From Clostridia bacterium (lineage in GTDB: Bacteria > Bacillota > Clostridia > Oscillospirales > Acutalibacteraceae), in assembly GCA_017625835.1 (NCBI GenBank), contig JAGAKF010000049.1, positions 1 through 63,750 on the forward strand: a stretch of DNA of 63,750 nucleotides, given 5' to 3'. Both the position numbers and the translations under genes were made by a program. Positions 22,809-32,509 of this stretch are shown one piece after another; position 1 is the stretch's first letter, and every line of letters starts with the position of its first letter. The notes beneath the pieces were generated by a model. It worked only from the letters and a program-made list of their open reading frames with translations. It was not told where the DNA came from and made no database searches.

Positions 22809-24839
22809 ATGAGCAGAAAAAAGTGGATAGTCAGTAACTGTGACAAAGAAGCAGCAACGCTTATTGCTGAAGAGCTTAATGTGAGCCCTTATGCCGCTTT
22901 GATTGCTTCGGCACGCGGAGTAAAAACAGTTGAAGACGCCGAAGACTTTTTTGGGATAAATGAAGCGGTTGCAACAGACCCGTTTGATTTTCCTGATATG
23001 TATAAGGCAGTTAAGAGAATCAAAACTGCACTTGATAATTCTGAACGTATCGCTGTTTACGGTGACTACGATGCCGATGGTGTTACGGCGACGACGCTTT
23101 TGTATTCGTACCTTGCTTTGCAGGGGGCGGACGTTGTTTTTGCGGTTCCGAACAGACATACTGAAGGCTACGGTCTGAGCTACAGCGCTATTGATAACAT
23201 CAGCCGTATGGGAGTGAAACTTATAATCACTGTCGACAACGGAATCAGTGCTGTCGACGAGGCTGAATATATCCGTCAGCTTGAAATGGATCTTATTGTT
23301 ACCGACCATCATCTGCCGTCGGAAATGATTCCTGATGCAGTAGCGGTTGTTGACCCGCACCGTGAGGATTGTATTCTGCCTTTTAAGGACTATGCGGGCG
23401 TTGGTGTTGCATATAAATTAATATGTGCGCTCGAGGGTGAAGAAAACGAGGTTACGGAATCTTTTCTCGACCTTGTTGCAATCGGTACAATAGCGGACGT
23501 TATGCCGCTTAAGGGCGAAAACCGAAGCATTGTCCGAAAAGGAACGGAGCTTATAAACGACTCTGACCGTGTCGGAATTCAGGCGTTGATTGAGATCGCA
23601 GGCCTTGAAGGTAAACCTGTGAAATCGGGTACAATAGCTTTCGGAATTGCCCCGAGGATTAATGCGGCAGGGCGAATCGGAACCGCAGACAGAGCGATAA
23701 GACTTCTGCTCAGCGAAGATTATGATGAAGCAAATCTTCTTGCAGAGGAAATCAATGAGGATAATGTTTTACGTCAGCAGACAGAGCAGGAAATCCTTGC
23801 GCAGGCTATTGAAATTATCGAATCTCATCCGTCGTGGAAATATGATAAAGTGCTTGTTGTCAGCGGCGAAAACTGGCACGACGGTGTTATCGGAATTGTT
23901 GCATCGCGACTCGTTGAAAAATACGGTAAGCCGACAATTGTTATAACCGAAAATGAAGATCTGACTGCAAAGGGGTCAGGCAGAAGTGTCGAAGGCTTCA
24001 GCCTTTACGATGCATTGTCCGCCTGCGCAGATGTGCTCGACCATTACGGCGGACATACGCTTGCGGCAGGTCTCGGAATAGATACAGAAAAAATTGACCT
24101 TTTCAGACGTGAAATTAACCGCTATGCAGACGGTGCAGCAGCTTTCTGCCCTGTGCAGAACATTGATTTCAAAATCAATCCGTCTTGCGTCAATACGGAA
24201 TTGCTTGACGTTATCGAATCGCTTGAGCCTTTCGGAGCGGGTAATCCGCAGCCTGTTTTCGGTCTTTACAATATGACATTGACAGACATAACTCCGATCG
24301 GATCGGGTAAACATCTCCGTCTTTCTCTGAGAAGGGGAGAAACGACTCTTAATGCCGTGCTTTTCAGAATGACACAGCTTGATTTTCCGTATGTTATGGG
24401 AGATGTGCTGGATGTTGCGGCAACTTTTGAGCCGAATGAATATATGGGTCAGTTAAGGCTTAATATATTAGTCAGAAACATAAAGCTTCACGATATGGAC
24501 GACGAAGTTCTGTTTGATGCAATGAACAGCTTCGACGATATTATGAGCGGCAGAAACACGGGGCATATTTCTGCTTTGCCGGACCGTGATTTTATAGCTC
24601 TTGTTTATAAGTTTATAAGAAGCAAGGGTAAATGGAGATACGACAACGAAATACTTTGTAAAAGGCTCGGTCTTGATGCAGCAAGCTATGCAAAGGTATG
24701 TGTTGCGCTCGAAGCTCTTACCGAGCTTGGTACAATTATCTACGACGGCGACGGAAACCTGACCTTGCCGCAGGAAAATATAAAGGTGAATCTTAACGAT
24801 GCACCCGTACTTAAAAGAATTAAAGAAATTGAAGGTTAA
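22809..24839 (+). CDS. recJ: Single-stranded-DNA-specific exonuclease RecJ
   Basis: A 676-residue protein that degrades single-stranded DNA 5' to 3' in recombination and repair. DHH domain motifs are 'VYGDYDADGVTATTLLY' (about residue 81), 'ITVDNGISAVDEA' and 'VTDHHLP'. The DHHA1 half carries 'ARINAAGRIG' and 'YGGHTLAAGL', then an OB fold. A C-terminal extension of about 120 residues beyond the Thermus-type core is present, as common in Firmicutes. It starts a tight housekeeping operon with relA, 12 bases downstream. Confidence 0.95.
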   Translation: MSRKKWIVSNCDKEAATLIAEELNVSPYAALIASARGVKTVEDAEDFFGINEAVATDPFDFPDMYKAVKRIKTALDNSERIAVYGDYDADGVTATTLLYSYLALQGADVVFAVPNRHTEGYGLSYSAIDNISRMGVKLIITVDNGISAVDEAEYIRQLEMDLIVTDHHLPSEMIPDAVAVVDPHREDCILPFKDYAGVGVAYKLICALEGEENEVTESFLDLVAIGTIADVMPLKGENRSIVRKGTELINDSDRVGIQALIEIAGLEGKPVKSGTIAFGIAPRINAAGRIGTADRAIRLLLSEDYDEANLLAEEINEDNVLRQQTEQEILAQAIEIIESHPSWKYDKVLVVSGENWHDGVIGIVASRLVEKYGKPTIVITENEDLTAKGSGRSVEGFSLYDALSACADVLDHYGGHTLAAGLGIDTEKIDLFRREINRYADGAAAFCPVQNIDFKINPSCVNTELLDVIESLEPFGAGNPQPVFGLYNMTLTDITPIGSGKHLRLSLRRGETTLNAVLFRMTQLDFPYVMGDVLDVAATFEPNEYMGQLRLNILVRNIKLHDMDDEVLFDAMNSFDDIMSGRNTGHISALPDRDFIALVYKFIRSKGKWRYDNEILCKRLGLDAASYAKVCVALEALTELGTIIYDGDGNLTLPQENIKVNLNDAPVLKRIKEIEG

Positions 24840-24851
24840 AGGGTAAGAACG

Positions 24852-27137
24852 ATGTCTGAAGAAAACGAGAAAAGATTAAACGAAAATCTGAATATTGATG
24901 CATCTTCGGAAGACTACATTGATGAGTCCGTGCTGGCATCGCAGAGGAGTGAAAAATCCGCAGACGGTTTGTTTGAGGATCTGATTGTTGCTGTCAGCGA
25001 AACGATGGATAAGGATGATATTGAGTATATAAAGAAGGCTTATGCAATCGCGAGGGAAGCGCATGAAGGACAGTTCCGCCGTTCGGGCGAACCTTATATC
25101 ATCCATCCCGTGCAGGTTGCGAAGATCCTTTATGAACTCGGTATGGACAGCGAGTCAATGATTGCCGCTCTTTTGCACGATGTAGTTGAGGATACGGAGC
25201 TTACCAAAGAGGATGTTAAAAAAGACTTTGGCGAGGACGTAGCCGAGCTTGTTGAAGGTGTAACAAAGCTTGGTAAAGTGCCACTTTTTACCAAGGAGGA
25301 ACAGCAGGCGGAAAACGTTCGCAAGATGCTTATGGCGATGTCGCAGGACATCAGAGTTATAATCATCAAGCTCGCTGACCGTATTCACAATATGAGAACA
25401 CTTGCTTTTATGCGACCACATAAAAGACGTGAAAAGGCTCAGGAAACACTTGAAATTTACGCTCCAATTGCGCACAGACTCGGTATCCGAGGCGTCAAAG
25501 AGGAGCTCGAGGACCTTGCGATCAGCTATCTTGATCCCGTGGCATACAGGGAAATTCAGACCTTGCTTGAACAGCAGCAGTCAAAGCGCAAGGAGTACCT
25601 CGATAGTATACAGAAAAAAATCAACGACCGTATAAAGCAGGTCGTGCCGAACTGCAGCATTACGGGACGAATTAAAAGCGTTCACGGTATTTACCGTAAA
25701 ATGTATATGCAGGGCAAGGATTTTGACGAAATCTATGATATTTACGCCGTCAGAATTATTGTTGACGACGTAATTGACTGTTACAACTGTCTCGGAATTA
25801 TTCACGATATGTTCAAGTCGATTCCGGGAAGATTCAAGGACTATATTTCTACACCGAAAGCTAATATGTACCAGTCGCTTCATACGACGGTTATCGGCGA
25901 GGGCGGAATCCCGTTTGAAGTTCAGATAAGAACCTGGGAAATGCACCGCACTGCTGAGTACGGTGTTGCGGCTCACTGGAAATATAAGCTCGGAATGAGC
26001 GGAAAACAGAAGTTTGAAGAAAAGTTTTCGTGGATAAGACAGCTGCTTGAATCGCAGACTGTTTCCGAAAATCCTGAAGACATTGTTAACACAATCAAAA
26101 CCGACCTTGTTCAGGAAGAAGTTTTTGTTTTTACCCCGAAGGGTTCGGTTATAAGCCTTCCTGCGGGAGCAACAGTTGTTGACTTTGCGTATGCAATTCA
26201 CTCAGCCGTAGGTAACAGAATGGTCGGAGCTAAGGTTGACGGAAGAATTGTGCCCATTGACTATGAAGTTAAAACGGGAGAAATTATCGAAATTATCACG
26301 TCGTCTCAGCAGGGTAAGGGCCCGAGCAGAGACTGGCTCAAATTCGTCAAAACGAGCGGTGCGAGAAACAAAATCCGTTCGTGGTTCAAGAAAGAACGAC
26401 GTGACGAGAATATACTCGAGGGTAAACTTGAAGTCGAACGCGAATTCAGACGTAACTTTATCCGCCTGAGTGATGACGATTTTGAAAAGTTTATTACGGT
26501 AATTGCACAGCGTCAGCGCTTCACAACGGCAGATGATTTTTATGCCGCGATCGGATACGGCGGAGTTTCGCTGAACAAGATGATGCCTCATATCAAGGAT
26601 GAGTACGTCAAAATGTTCAAGCAGCCCGAAGAGAAGCAGGAAGACGTTATAAAAATTACGAAGCCTGCTCAGAAACGTTCGAAGAGCAAGGACGGCGTAA
26701 TTATCGAAGGTATCGAAAACTGCCTTATCAAGTTTTCAAAGTGTTGCAGTCCGCTGCCGGGCGATAATATTATCGGTTTCATAACAAGAGGACACGGCGT
26801 ATCCATTCATAAACGAGACTGCACAAACGTGCCGAAGGTTATTGAACTCTGTGATGAACCCGAGCGCTGGATAAGCGCAAGCTGGGACAGCGACATCAAG
26901 GAAGAATTTACCGCAACTCTCAGCATAACCTGCCTTGACAGAGTCGGTCTTATGGCTGATGTTTCAAAGGTTATTGCGGATATGCGAGTTATGATTTACG
27001 GCATCAACACCAAGAGCAAAAAAGACGGCAGAGCTTCTATCGAACTGACTCTCGCTGTCAACGGAATTGAGCATCTTCAGGGTGTTATGGCGAAGATTCT
27101 TAAAATTAACGGTATTCTTGACGTTGAAAGAGCATAA
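24852..27137 (+). CDS. relA: Bifunctional (p)ppGpp synthetase/hydrolase RelA/SpoT
   Basis: A 761-residue stringent-response enzyme. The HD hydrolase domain (about 50-200) has 'AALLHDVVEDT' and 'IKLADRIHNMRTL', so hydrolysis should be active. The synthetase domain (about 240-360) has 'RIKSVHGIYRKMYMQ' and 'YQSLHTTV'. A TGS domain ('VFVFTPKGSVISLPAGATVV'), a zinc-finger-like 'FSKCCSPLPGDNI' block and a C-terminal ACT domain follow. Length and order are normal for Rel. The N-terminal ~45 residues are a charged extension. Confidence 0.95.
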   Translation: MSEENEKRLNENLNIDASSEDYIDESVLASQRSEKSADGLFEDLIVAVSETMDKDDIEYIKKAYAIAREAHEGQFRRSGEPYIIHPVQVAKILYELGMDSESMIAALLHDVVEDTELTKEDVKKDFGEDVAELVEGVTKLGKVPLFTKEEQQAENVRKMLMAMSQDIRVIIIKLADRIHNMRTLAFMRPHKRREKAQETLEIYAPIAHRLGIRGVKEELEDLAISYLDPVAYREIQTLLEQQQSKRKEYLDSIQKKINDRIKQVVPNCSITGRIKSVHGIYRKMYMQGKDFDEIYDIYAVRIIVDDVIDCYNCLGIIHDMFKSIPGRFKDYISTPKANMYQSLHTTVIGEGGIPFEVQIRTWEMHRTAEYGVAAHWKYKLGMSGKQKFEEKFSWIRQLLESQTVSENPEDIVNTIKTDLVQEEVFVFTPKGSVISLPAGATVVDFAYAIHSAVGNRMVGAKVDGRIVPIDYEVKTGEIIEIITSSQQGKGPSRDWLKFVKTSGARNKIRSWFKKERRDENILEGKLEVEREFRRNFIRLSDDDFEKFITVIAQRQRFTTADDFYAAIGYGGVSLNKMMPHIKDEYVKMFKQPEEKQEDVIKITKPAQKRSKSKDGVIIEGIENCLIKFSKCCSPLPGDNIIGFITRGHGVSIHKRDCTNVPKVIELCDEPERWISASWDSDIKEEFTATLSITCLDRVGLMADVSKVIADMRVMIYGINTKSKKDGRASIELTLAVNGIEHLQGVMAKILKINGILDVERA

Positions 27138-27167
27138 GCCTGTGAATATAAAATAAGGAATGATTGA

Positions 27168-27623
27168 ATGAAAGCTGTTGTACAGCGTGTTTCATCGTCA
27201 AGCGTAACGGTTGACGGTGAGGTTATAGGAAAAATCGGTTGGGGATACAATGTGCTTTTAGGCGTCGGCCCCGACGATACAAAACAGCACGCAGATACTC
27301 TTGCCGCAAAAATTGCAAAATTGCGTGTCTTTGAAGATGACGAAGGAAAGATGAACAAATCCGTTATGGATATCGACGGTGAAGTGCTTGTAATTTCACA
27401 GTTTACTCTGTGTGCCGATATTAAAAAGGGCAACCGCCCGTCTTTTACTACTGCGGCACCTCCGCAGATGGCAGAGGAGCTGTATGAGTATTTTATCGAA
27501 CAGTTAAAGCTGTGCGGTATCAGAAACGTTGAACACGGTTCTTTCGGTGCAGATATGAAAGTGGATATTCAGAATGACGGCCCTGTAACCATACTTATGG
27601 ATACGGATATCTGGGTAAAATAA
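27168..27623 (+). CDS. dtd: D-aminoacyl-tRNA deacylase
   Basis: A 151-residue Dtd protein that hydrolyses D-aminoacyl-tRNAs. The two active-site motifs are 'SQFTLCAD' (about residue 79) and 'GNRPSFTTAAPP' (the cis-Pro loop). Normal full length. It follows relA in the same operon, an arrangement usual in Firmicutes. Confidence 0.95.
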   Translation: MKAVVQRVSSSSVTVDGEVIGKIGWGYNVLLGVGPDDTKQHADTLAAKIAKLRVFEDDEGKMNKSVMDIDGEVLVISQFTLCADIKKGNRPSFTTAAPPQMAEELYEYFIEQLKLCGIRNVEHGSFGADMKVDIQNDGPVTILMDTDIWVK

Positions 27624-27642
27624 TTTAAAAGGAAAAAGAAAA

Positions 27643-28275
27643 ATGCAGATTGAAACTTTGACGCTCGGTCCGATACAGGCAAACTGCTATATTGTGACCG
27701 ACGAAAAAACAAAAGACGCAGTTGTCATCGACTGCGGCGAATATACGCAGGAGCTTGAAGAAAAACTTTCTGACAAGAGCCTTAAATACGTTTTGCTCAC
27801 TCACGGCCATTACGACCATATCCTCGGCGTGTATGACCTTAAAGAGGCTCATCCCGAGGCTCAGATAGTAATTCACAAGGAAGAAGCATATAAGCTTACG
27901 GATGACCTTCCGAGCTTTGCACACGAAATGATGCCCGGTGTGCAGAAATATGTTCCTGCTGATATTACGGTTGAAGAGGGTGACAAGATCACTTTCGGCG
28001 AAACTGAAATCACTGTAATTCATACACCCGGCCATTCAAAGGGCGGTGTGTGTTATTTCGTTGAAGATGAGCGTACAATTTTCACGGGAGACACACTTTT
28101 CTGCCTTACTGTGGGACGTATGGATTTCTTTGACAGCAGTGAGGACGAAATGCTTGAGTCGATCACAAGGCTTTACAATATGCCCGGTGATTACGAGATT
28201 TACCCCGGACATAACCGTGCGACAACAATGGAGTATGAAAAACGCAGAAACAGATATATGAGGCGATTCAAATGA
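27643..28275 (+). CDS. MBL-fold hydrolase, glyoxalase II-like
   Basis: A 210-residue metallo-beta-lactamase-fold protein with the dinuclear metal motif 'LTHGHYDHI', further ligands in 'TPGHSKGGVCYF' and 'FTGDTLF', and the terminal His in 'YPGHN'. Resembles the YcbL/glyoxalase II group, which cleaves thioesters. The true substrate is unknown. Its stop overlaps the hemZ start by four bases (ATGA). Confidence 0.88.
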   Translation: MQIETLTLGPIQANCYIVTDEKTKDAVVIDCGEYTQELEEKLSDKSLKYVLLTHGHYDHILGVYDLKEAHPEAQIVIHKEEAYKLTDDLPSFAHEMMPGVQKYVPADITVEEGDKITFGETEITVIHTPGHSKGGVCYFVEDERTIFTGDTLFCLTVGRMDFFDSSEDEMLESITRLYNMPGDYEIYPGHNRATTMEYEKRRNRYMRRFK

Positions 28276-29738
28276 TTTTAAAGGTGATAAACCATAAATT
28301 TCATTATGAAATGGAAAACCTTTGCAGAGTTTTCTACCCTTATGAAATCATTCGCGTAATCCGCGAAGGCGATGAGGGGGAGGACTCTTTCGCTGTTATG
28401 ACCTCTCTTGAAGAGACGGAAAACGGTTATAGAATCAAGGTAAGCTTTTCGGCAGGTGACGTGTCGGAAAATGCCGAATGTTTTGAAACTCAGTACGACG
28501 ACTGCGAGAGACAGATGGCTGTTCTTCTTTACAATATCCTTTGTAAGGTAACGGGTTATACTCCGCAGTGGGGAATCCTTACGGGTGTTCGCCCGTCGAA
28601 GCTTATGAATACGCTTATGAACGATAACGGTGACGTGGAAGCTGTTGAGTATTTTAATAATAAGTTGCTTGTTTCGCCCGACAAAACGAATCTCGCGTTC
28701 AGCGTTGCAAAGGCTGAAAAAAAGATTATGTCTTTGTCTGATGAAAAATCATTCAGCCTTTATGTTTCAATTCCGTTCTGTCCGACCAGATGCAACTACT
28801 GTTCATTTGTTTCTCATTCAATAGCGCAGGCGAAAAAGCTTCTGCCCGAATATGTTGAGAAGCTTTGCGAAGAAATTCGCTATACGGCAGAGATTGCGAA
28901 CGGTCTCGGACTTCGTCTTGAATCGGTTTACTGGGGCGGCGGTACACCGACAACCCTCAGCGCAGAACAGCTTGATAAAGTCTGCAAGGAAATCAACGAT
29001 AATTTTGATTTTTCATTCTGCAGAGAGTATACGATTGAAGCGGGCAGGGCAGACACGGTAACGCCCGAAAAGCTTGATGTAATCAAAAAATACGGCATTA
29101 CAAGAATCAGTATCAATCCGCAGACCTTCAACGACGATGTTCTTATCTCAATCGGCAGACGCCATACGGTTGCGGATGTGATCGATGTTTTTGAGACAGC
29201 AAGAAATAAAGGCTTTGACAATATAAATATGGATCTGATTGCAGGACTTACCGACGACAGCTACGAAAGCTTCTGCCGTTCGGTGGATAAAGCGATCGGT
29301 CTTGATCCCGAAAATATAACCTTACATACACTTGCGCTCAAACGCTCTTCGAATATCGTCACAGGCGGTATTGACGTCGAAAGCGGCGAGGTTGCAAATA
29401 AAATGCTCGTCTATGCACAGAAGAGGTTCTACGAAAATGGTTATATCCCGTATTATATGTACAGACAGTCACGCTCGTTGGGCAACCTTGAAAATGTCGG
29501 CTGGTGCAAGCCGGGCTACGAGTGCCTTTACAACGTGTTTATGATGGAAGAGTGCCATACGGTGCTTGCTGTCGGTGCAGGAGCAGTAATCAAGCTCAAA
29601 GAACCGTTCGGCAGGAATATTGAAAGAATTTTTAACTATAAATATCCTTATGAGTATATTTCTCGTTTTGATGAGTTGCTTGAAAGAAAAGCAAAGATCA
29701 AAGAGTTTTATAATAACCTTAACGGAGATTCGGAATGA
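28272..29738 (+). CDS. hemZ: Coproporphyrinogen dehydrogenase HemZ-like radical SAM enzyme
   Basis: A 488-residue radical SAM protein. The cluster motif is 'PFCPTRCNYCSF' (CxxxCxxC) near residue 170, preceded by an N-terminal domain of about 150 residues typical of HemZ. 'YWGGGTPTTLSAEQLDKV' and 'TIEAGRADTV' are HemN/HemZ family blocks. HemZ is annotated as oxygen-independent coproporphyrinogen III dehydrogenase, but many HemN-like proteins are heme chaperones, so the activity is uncertain. It overlaps both neighbours by four bases. Confidence 0.85.
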   Translation: MILKVINHKFHYEMENLCRVFYPYEIIRVIREGDEGEDSFAVMTSLEETENGYRIKVSFSAGDVSENAECFETQYDDCERQMAVLLYNILCKVTGYTPQWGILTGVRPSKLMNTLMNDNGDVEAVEYFNNKLLVSPDKTNLAFSVAKAEKKIMSLSDEKSFSLYVSIPFCPTRCNYCSFVSHSIAQAKKLLPEYVEKLCEEIRYTAEIANGLGLRLESVYWGGGTPTTLSAEQLDKVCKEINDNFDFSFCREYTIEAGRADTVTPEKLDVIKKYGITRISINPQTFNDDVLISIGRRHTVADVIDVFETARNKGFDNINMDLIAGLTDDSYESFCRSVDKAIGLDPENITLHTLALKRSSNIVTGGIDVESGEVANKMLVYAQKRFYENGYIPYYMYRQSRSLGNLENVGWCKPGYECLYNVFMMEECHTVLAVGAGAVIKLKEPFGRNIERIFNYKYPYEYISRFDELLERKAKIKEFYNNLNGDSE

Positions 29739-30655
29739 TGGTTAACAAGCTTTCTTTAATTAACAAAAAAGTGACGGAAAATGCACCGGAGTTTATCAAG
29801 GCCTGCGAAGAAAGATTTGATTCTGACGTCAGCGCTGTCGTGAACGGCTTTCTTTCAAATCCCGATTGTGACATCGTCCTTCTTGCAGGGCCGAGCTCAT
29901 CGGGAAAAACTACAACAGCAGGAATCATTGCTGAAAAAATTCGTTCAAGCGGCAGGAATGCATTTATTGTTTCGCTTGATGATTTCTATCTTAACAAAGA
30001 AGATATCCCGCTTAATGACGATGGACTGAAAGATTTTGAAAATGTAACGGCTCTTGATACTGAGCTGATTCACAAATGCTTCGGTGAGCTTATCGAAAAG
30101 CGGGAGGCTGAGCTTCCGATTTTTGATTTCACGACAAGCTCCCGCAGTGAAGAGACAAAACAAATCACCCTTAAAAAGGACGATGTTATAATCGTCGAGG
30201 GCTTGCACGCGCTTAATCCTGTCATCACAGACGGTCTTGATGAAAAGCATCTTTACCGCATATACATCAGTGTCTCTTCACGAATTCTTTCGGATGACGG
30301 GGAAATACTTCTTAACAAAAGAAACCTGCGGCTTATCAGAAGAATGATCCGTGACTACAGACACAGAAATTCTTCTGTCGAAAATACGCTGCTTATGTGG
30401 CAGGGAGTGCTCAGCGGTGAGGATAAGTTCCTGTTTCCGTTTGAGTCTTATGCTGATGTGAAAATCAATTCATTCCACGAGTATGAATCCTGCATTTTTA
30501 AAAATGAAGCTCTGAAACTGCTTTCGGAGGTCCCGCACAGCAGCGAGCACATCGAAAAGGTCGAAGAATTGATGTCGGCGCTGAATCTTTTCAGTTCGGC
30601 AGACATATCTCTTCTGCCTGAAAAGTCGTTGCTTAACGAGTTTATTTCAAGATAA
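29735..30655 (+). CDS. Uridine kinase-like nucleoside kinase
   Basis: A 306-residue P-loop kinase. Walker A is 'LAGPSSSGKTTTAGIIAEKI' near residue 50; 'VSLDDFYLNKEDIPLND' and 'IIVEGLHALNP' are uridine-kinase/PRK family motifs. It should phosphorylate a nucleoside such as uridine. Many clostridial homologues are about 550 residues, with N-terminal TGS-related domains; this one has only a short N-terminal segment. The ATG start overlaps the hemZ stop; a second ATG follows directly. Confidence 0.82.
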   Translation: MMVNKLSLINKKVTENAPEFIKACEERFDSDVSAVVNGFLSNPDCDIVLLAGPSSSGKTTTAGIIAEKIRSSGRNAFIVSLDDFYLNKEDIPLNDDGLKDFENVTALDTELIHKCFGELIEKREAELPIFDFTTSSRSEETKQITLKKDDVIIVEGLHALNPVITDGLDEKHLYRIYISVSSRILSDDGEILLNKRNLRLIRRMIRDYRHRNSSVENTLLMWQGVLSGEDKFLFPFESYADVKINSFHEYESCIFKNEALKLLSEVPHSSEHIEKVEELMSALNLFSSADISLLPEKSLLNEFISR

Positions 30656-30669
30656 TTTATTGAAAATAA

Positions 30670-30698
30670 TTGCTAAAATCACAAATATATGGTAAAAT
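30670..30698 (+). promoter_or_regulatory. Promoter of the spoVB-like/mazG segment
   Basis: TTGCTA (30670-30675), 17 bases, TAAAAT (30693-30698), in the gap after the nucleoside kinase gene. Confidence 0.65.
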
Positions 30699-30729
30699 AT
30701 GTTTTATGAAATCTTTAGGAGGTGCATCA

Positions 30730-32508
30730 GTGGCTAAAGCAAAAGCAAAATCACAGTCGTTGCTTAACGGAGCTTTTGTTCTTGTTGTTGCAACTGTGTT
30801 GGTTAAGGTTATTGGTGCGTTGTTTAAAATTCCGCTGTCAATGCTTATCGGCGAAGTCGGCAGAGGATATTTTAACACTGCGTATGAAATTTATACACCG
30901 CTTTATTCAATATCAATGGCAGGCTTGCCGATTGCTGTTTCACGGCTTGTTGCCAAGGAACGATCGCTCGGTCATTTCCGCGATGTGCGTATGATAAGAA
31001 AAGTCGCAACAAGACTTTTCCTTATGACAGGTGCCGTTGGAACGGTGCTGATGTTAATTATTGCGTATCCGTATACAAAATTCGTTGTAGGCTATACTGA
31101 AAATATCTGGTGTGTTCTTGCAATTGCACCGTCGATTTTCTTCTGTTGCTGTATGTCAACCTTCCGCGGTTACTACGAGGGCATGCAGAATATGATGCCG
31201 ACAGCGATTTCGCAGGTCATTGAAGCGTTAAGCAAACTCTTTATAGGCCTTGGAATTACGTATATTTTCCTCAGCACTCAGCTTAAAAAATTCGCAAACG
31301 GCGAGGCTGTTATGGGTACCGTTTACGAAAACAAGGCTGATGCGCTTGCAGCTCTTTATCCGTATGCAGCTGCAACGGCTGTTCTCGGTGTTACAATCGG
31401 AACGGTTCTCGGCTTTATTTTCCTTGCAATAAGACACAGAATCTCAGGTGACGGAATCACAAAGGAAGACCTTATGAATTCCCCGAGACCTGAGGAAAGC
31501 AAGAACGTTGCAAAAATTCTTGTAAAAACTGCATTGCCGATGGCAGTCGGTTCACTTATCCTTAATGTAACAAATCTTATCGACTCCGCAACAATCCAGA
31601 ACAGACTGGCTTATGCAGTTGAGAAGGCTCCTGAAGTAATTAAAGGAATTTATTCGTCATATCTGTTAAAAGAGGGTATTGCTGACGAGCAGATTGTAAA
31701 ATATCTTTACGGTGTTTACGGTGAAACTCTTGACTTCAAAAACCTTGTTCCGACGATTACTATGACCCTCGGCATAAGTGCGATTCCCATTATCTCTGCC
31801 GCATGGGCAAGACACGAGAGCAAGACGATCAAGACAACAGTAGAATCTGTTATCCGTGTTACAATGCTTATTTCCTTGCCGGTCGGATTCGGACTTGCAG
31901 CTGTTTCATATAATCTTCTTAATATGTTCTACGGTGTTTCTGCCGCAACAATCGGTGCTCCGATTCTTACCGTTTACGGAATTTCGGTTTTCCTCTTTGC
32001 GGTATCTTCTCCGATAACGAATATGCTTCAGGCTCTGGGCAGAACTGATATTCCGCTTAAGTCTCTTGCAATCGGTGCAGTAGTTAAGATAATCCTTAAC
32101 TATATCCTCATCGGAAACCCGACAATCAACATCAACGGTGCTCCGATCGGTTCTATTGCTTGCTACGTTATCGTTGTCGGCATAAACCTTTTCAGCATTA
32201 TTAAAATTTCAGGTGTTCAGATTAACTTTGCTTCGGTATTCATAAAACCGTTTATCTGCTCAGCTATTTCCGCATTAACGGCTTTTGCTTCCGTAAAGGT
32301 GTTCTCAAAGGTGTTCGCAAGCTTCGGAGATCCCGAAAGCCTGATCAACGGAAACACGATTGCTCTTGTAATTGCAGTGGCTGCAGCGGTGATTGTTTAC
32401 GTGGTTGCGCTTCTTTTCCTTAAGGCACTTTCAAAAGATGACCTGGAAATGATTCCAAAAGGAGAAAAAATCGCGAAAAAGCTTGAAAAACTTGGATTTT
32501 TAGGGTAA
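30730..32508 (+). CDS. SpoVB/YabM-like polysaccharide flippase (MOP superfamily)
   Basis: A 592-residue protein with about fourteen transmembrane helices. The first conserved block is 'KIPLSMLIGEVGRGYFNTAY', and 'RGYYEGMQNMMPTAISQVIE' is typical of the SpoVB/MurJ-like exporters. These move lipid-linked sugars across the membrane. I place the start at GTG 30730, seven bases after AGGAGG; an ATG 24 bases upstream overlaps that RBS. Position before mazG matches yabM in Bacillus subtilis. Confidence 0.88.
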   Translation: MAKAKAKSQSLLNGAFVLVVATVLVKVIGALFKIPLSMLIGEVGRGYFNTAYEIYTPLYSISMAGLPIAVSRLVAKERSLGHFRDVRMIRKVATRLFLMTGAVGTVLMLIIAYPYTKFVVGYTENIWCVLAIAPSIFFCCCMSTFRGYYEGMQNMMPTAISQVIEALSKLFIGLGITYIFLSTQLKKFANGEAVMGTVYENKADALAALYPYAAATAVLGVTIGTVLGFIFLAIRHRISGDGITKEDLMNSPRPEESKNVAKILVKTALPMAVGSLILNVTNLIDSATIQNRLAYAVEKAPEVIKGIYSSYLLKEGIADEQIVKYLYGVYGETLDFKNLVPTITMTLGISAIPIISAAWARHESKTIKTTVESVIRVTMLISLPVGFGLAAVSYNLLNMFYGVSAATIGAPILTVYGISVFLFAVSSPITNMLQALGRTDIPLKSLAIGAVVKIILNYILIGNPTININGAPIGSIACYVIVVGINLFSIIKISGVQINFASVFIKPFICSAISALTAFASVKVFSKVFASFGDPESLINGNTIALVIAVAAAVIVYVVALLFLKALSKDDLEMIPKGEKIAKKLEKLGFLG

Positions 32509-32509
32509 A

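Noticed and set aside
25581-26201. 206-codon minus-strand open frame within relA
   Set aside because: RelA domains run unbroken through this region; the antisense frame has no RBS or family motif.
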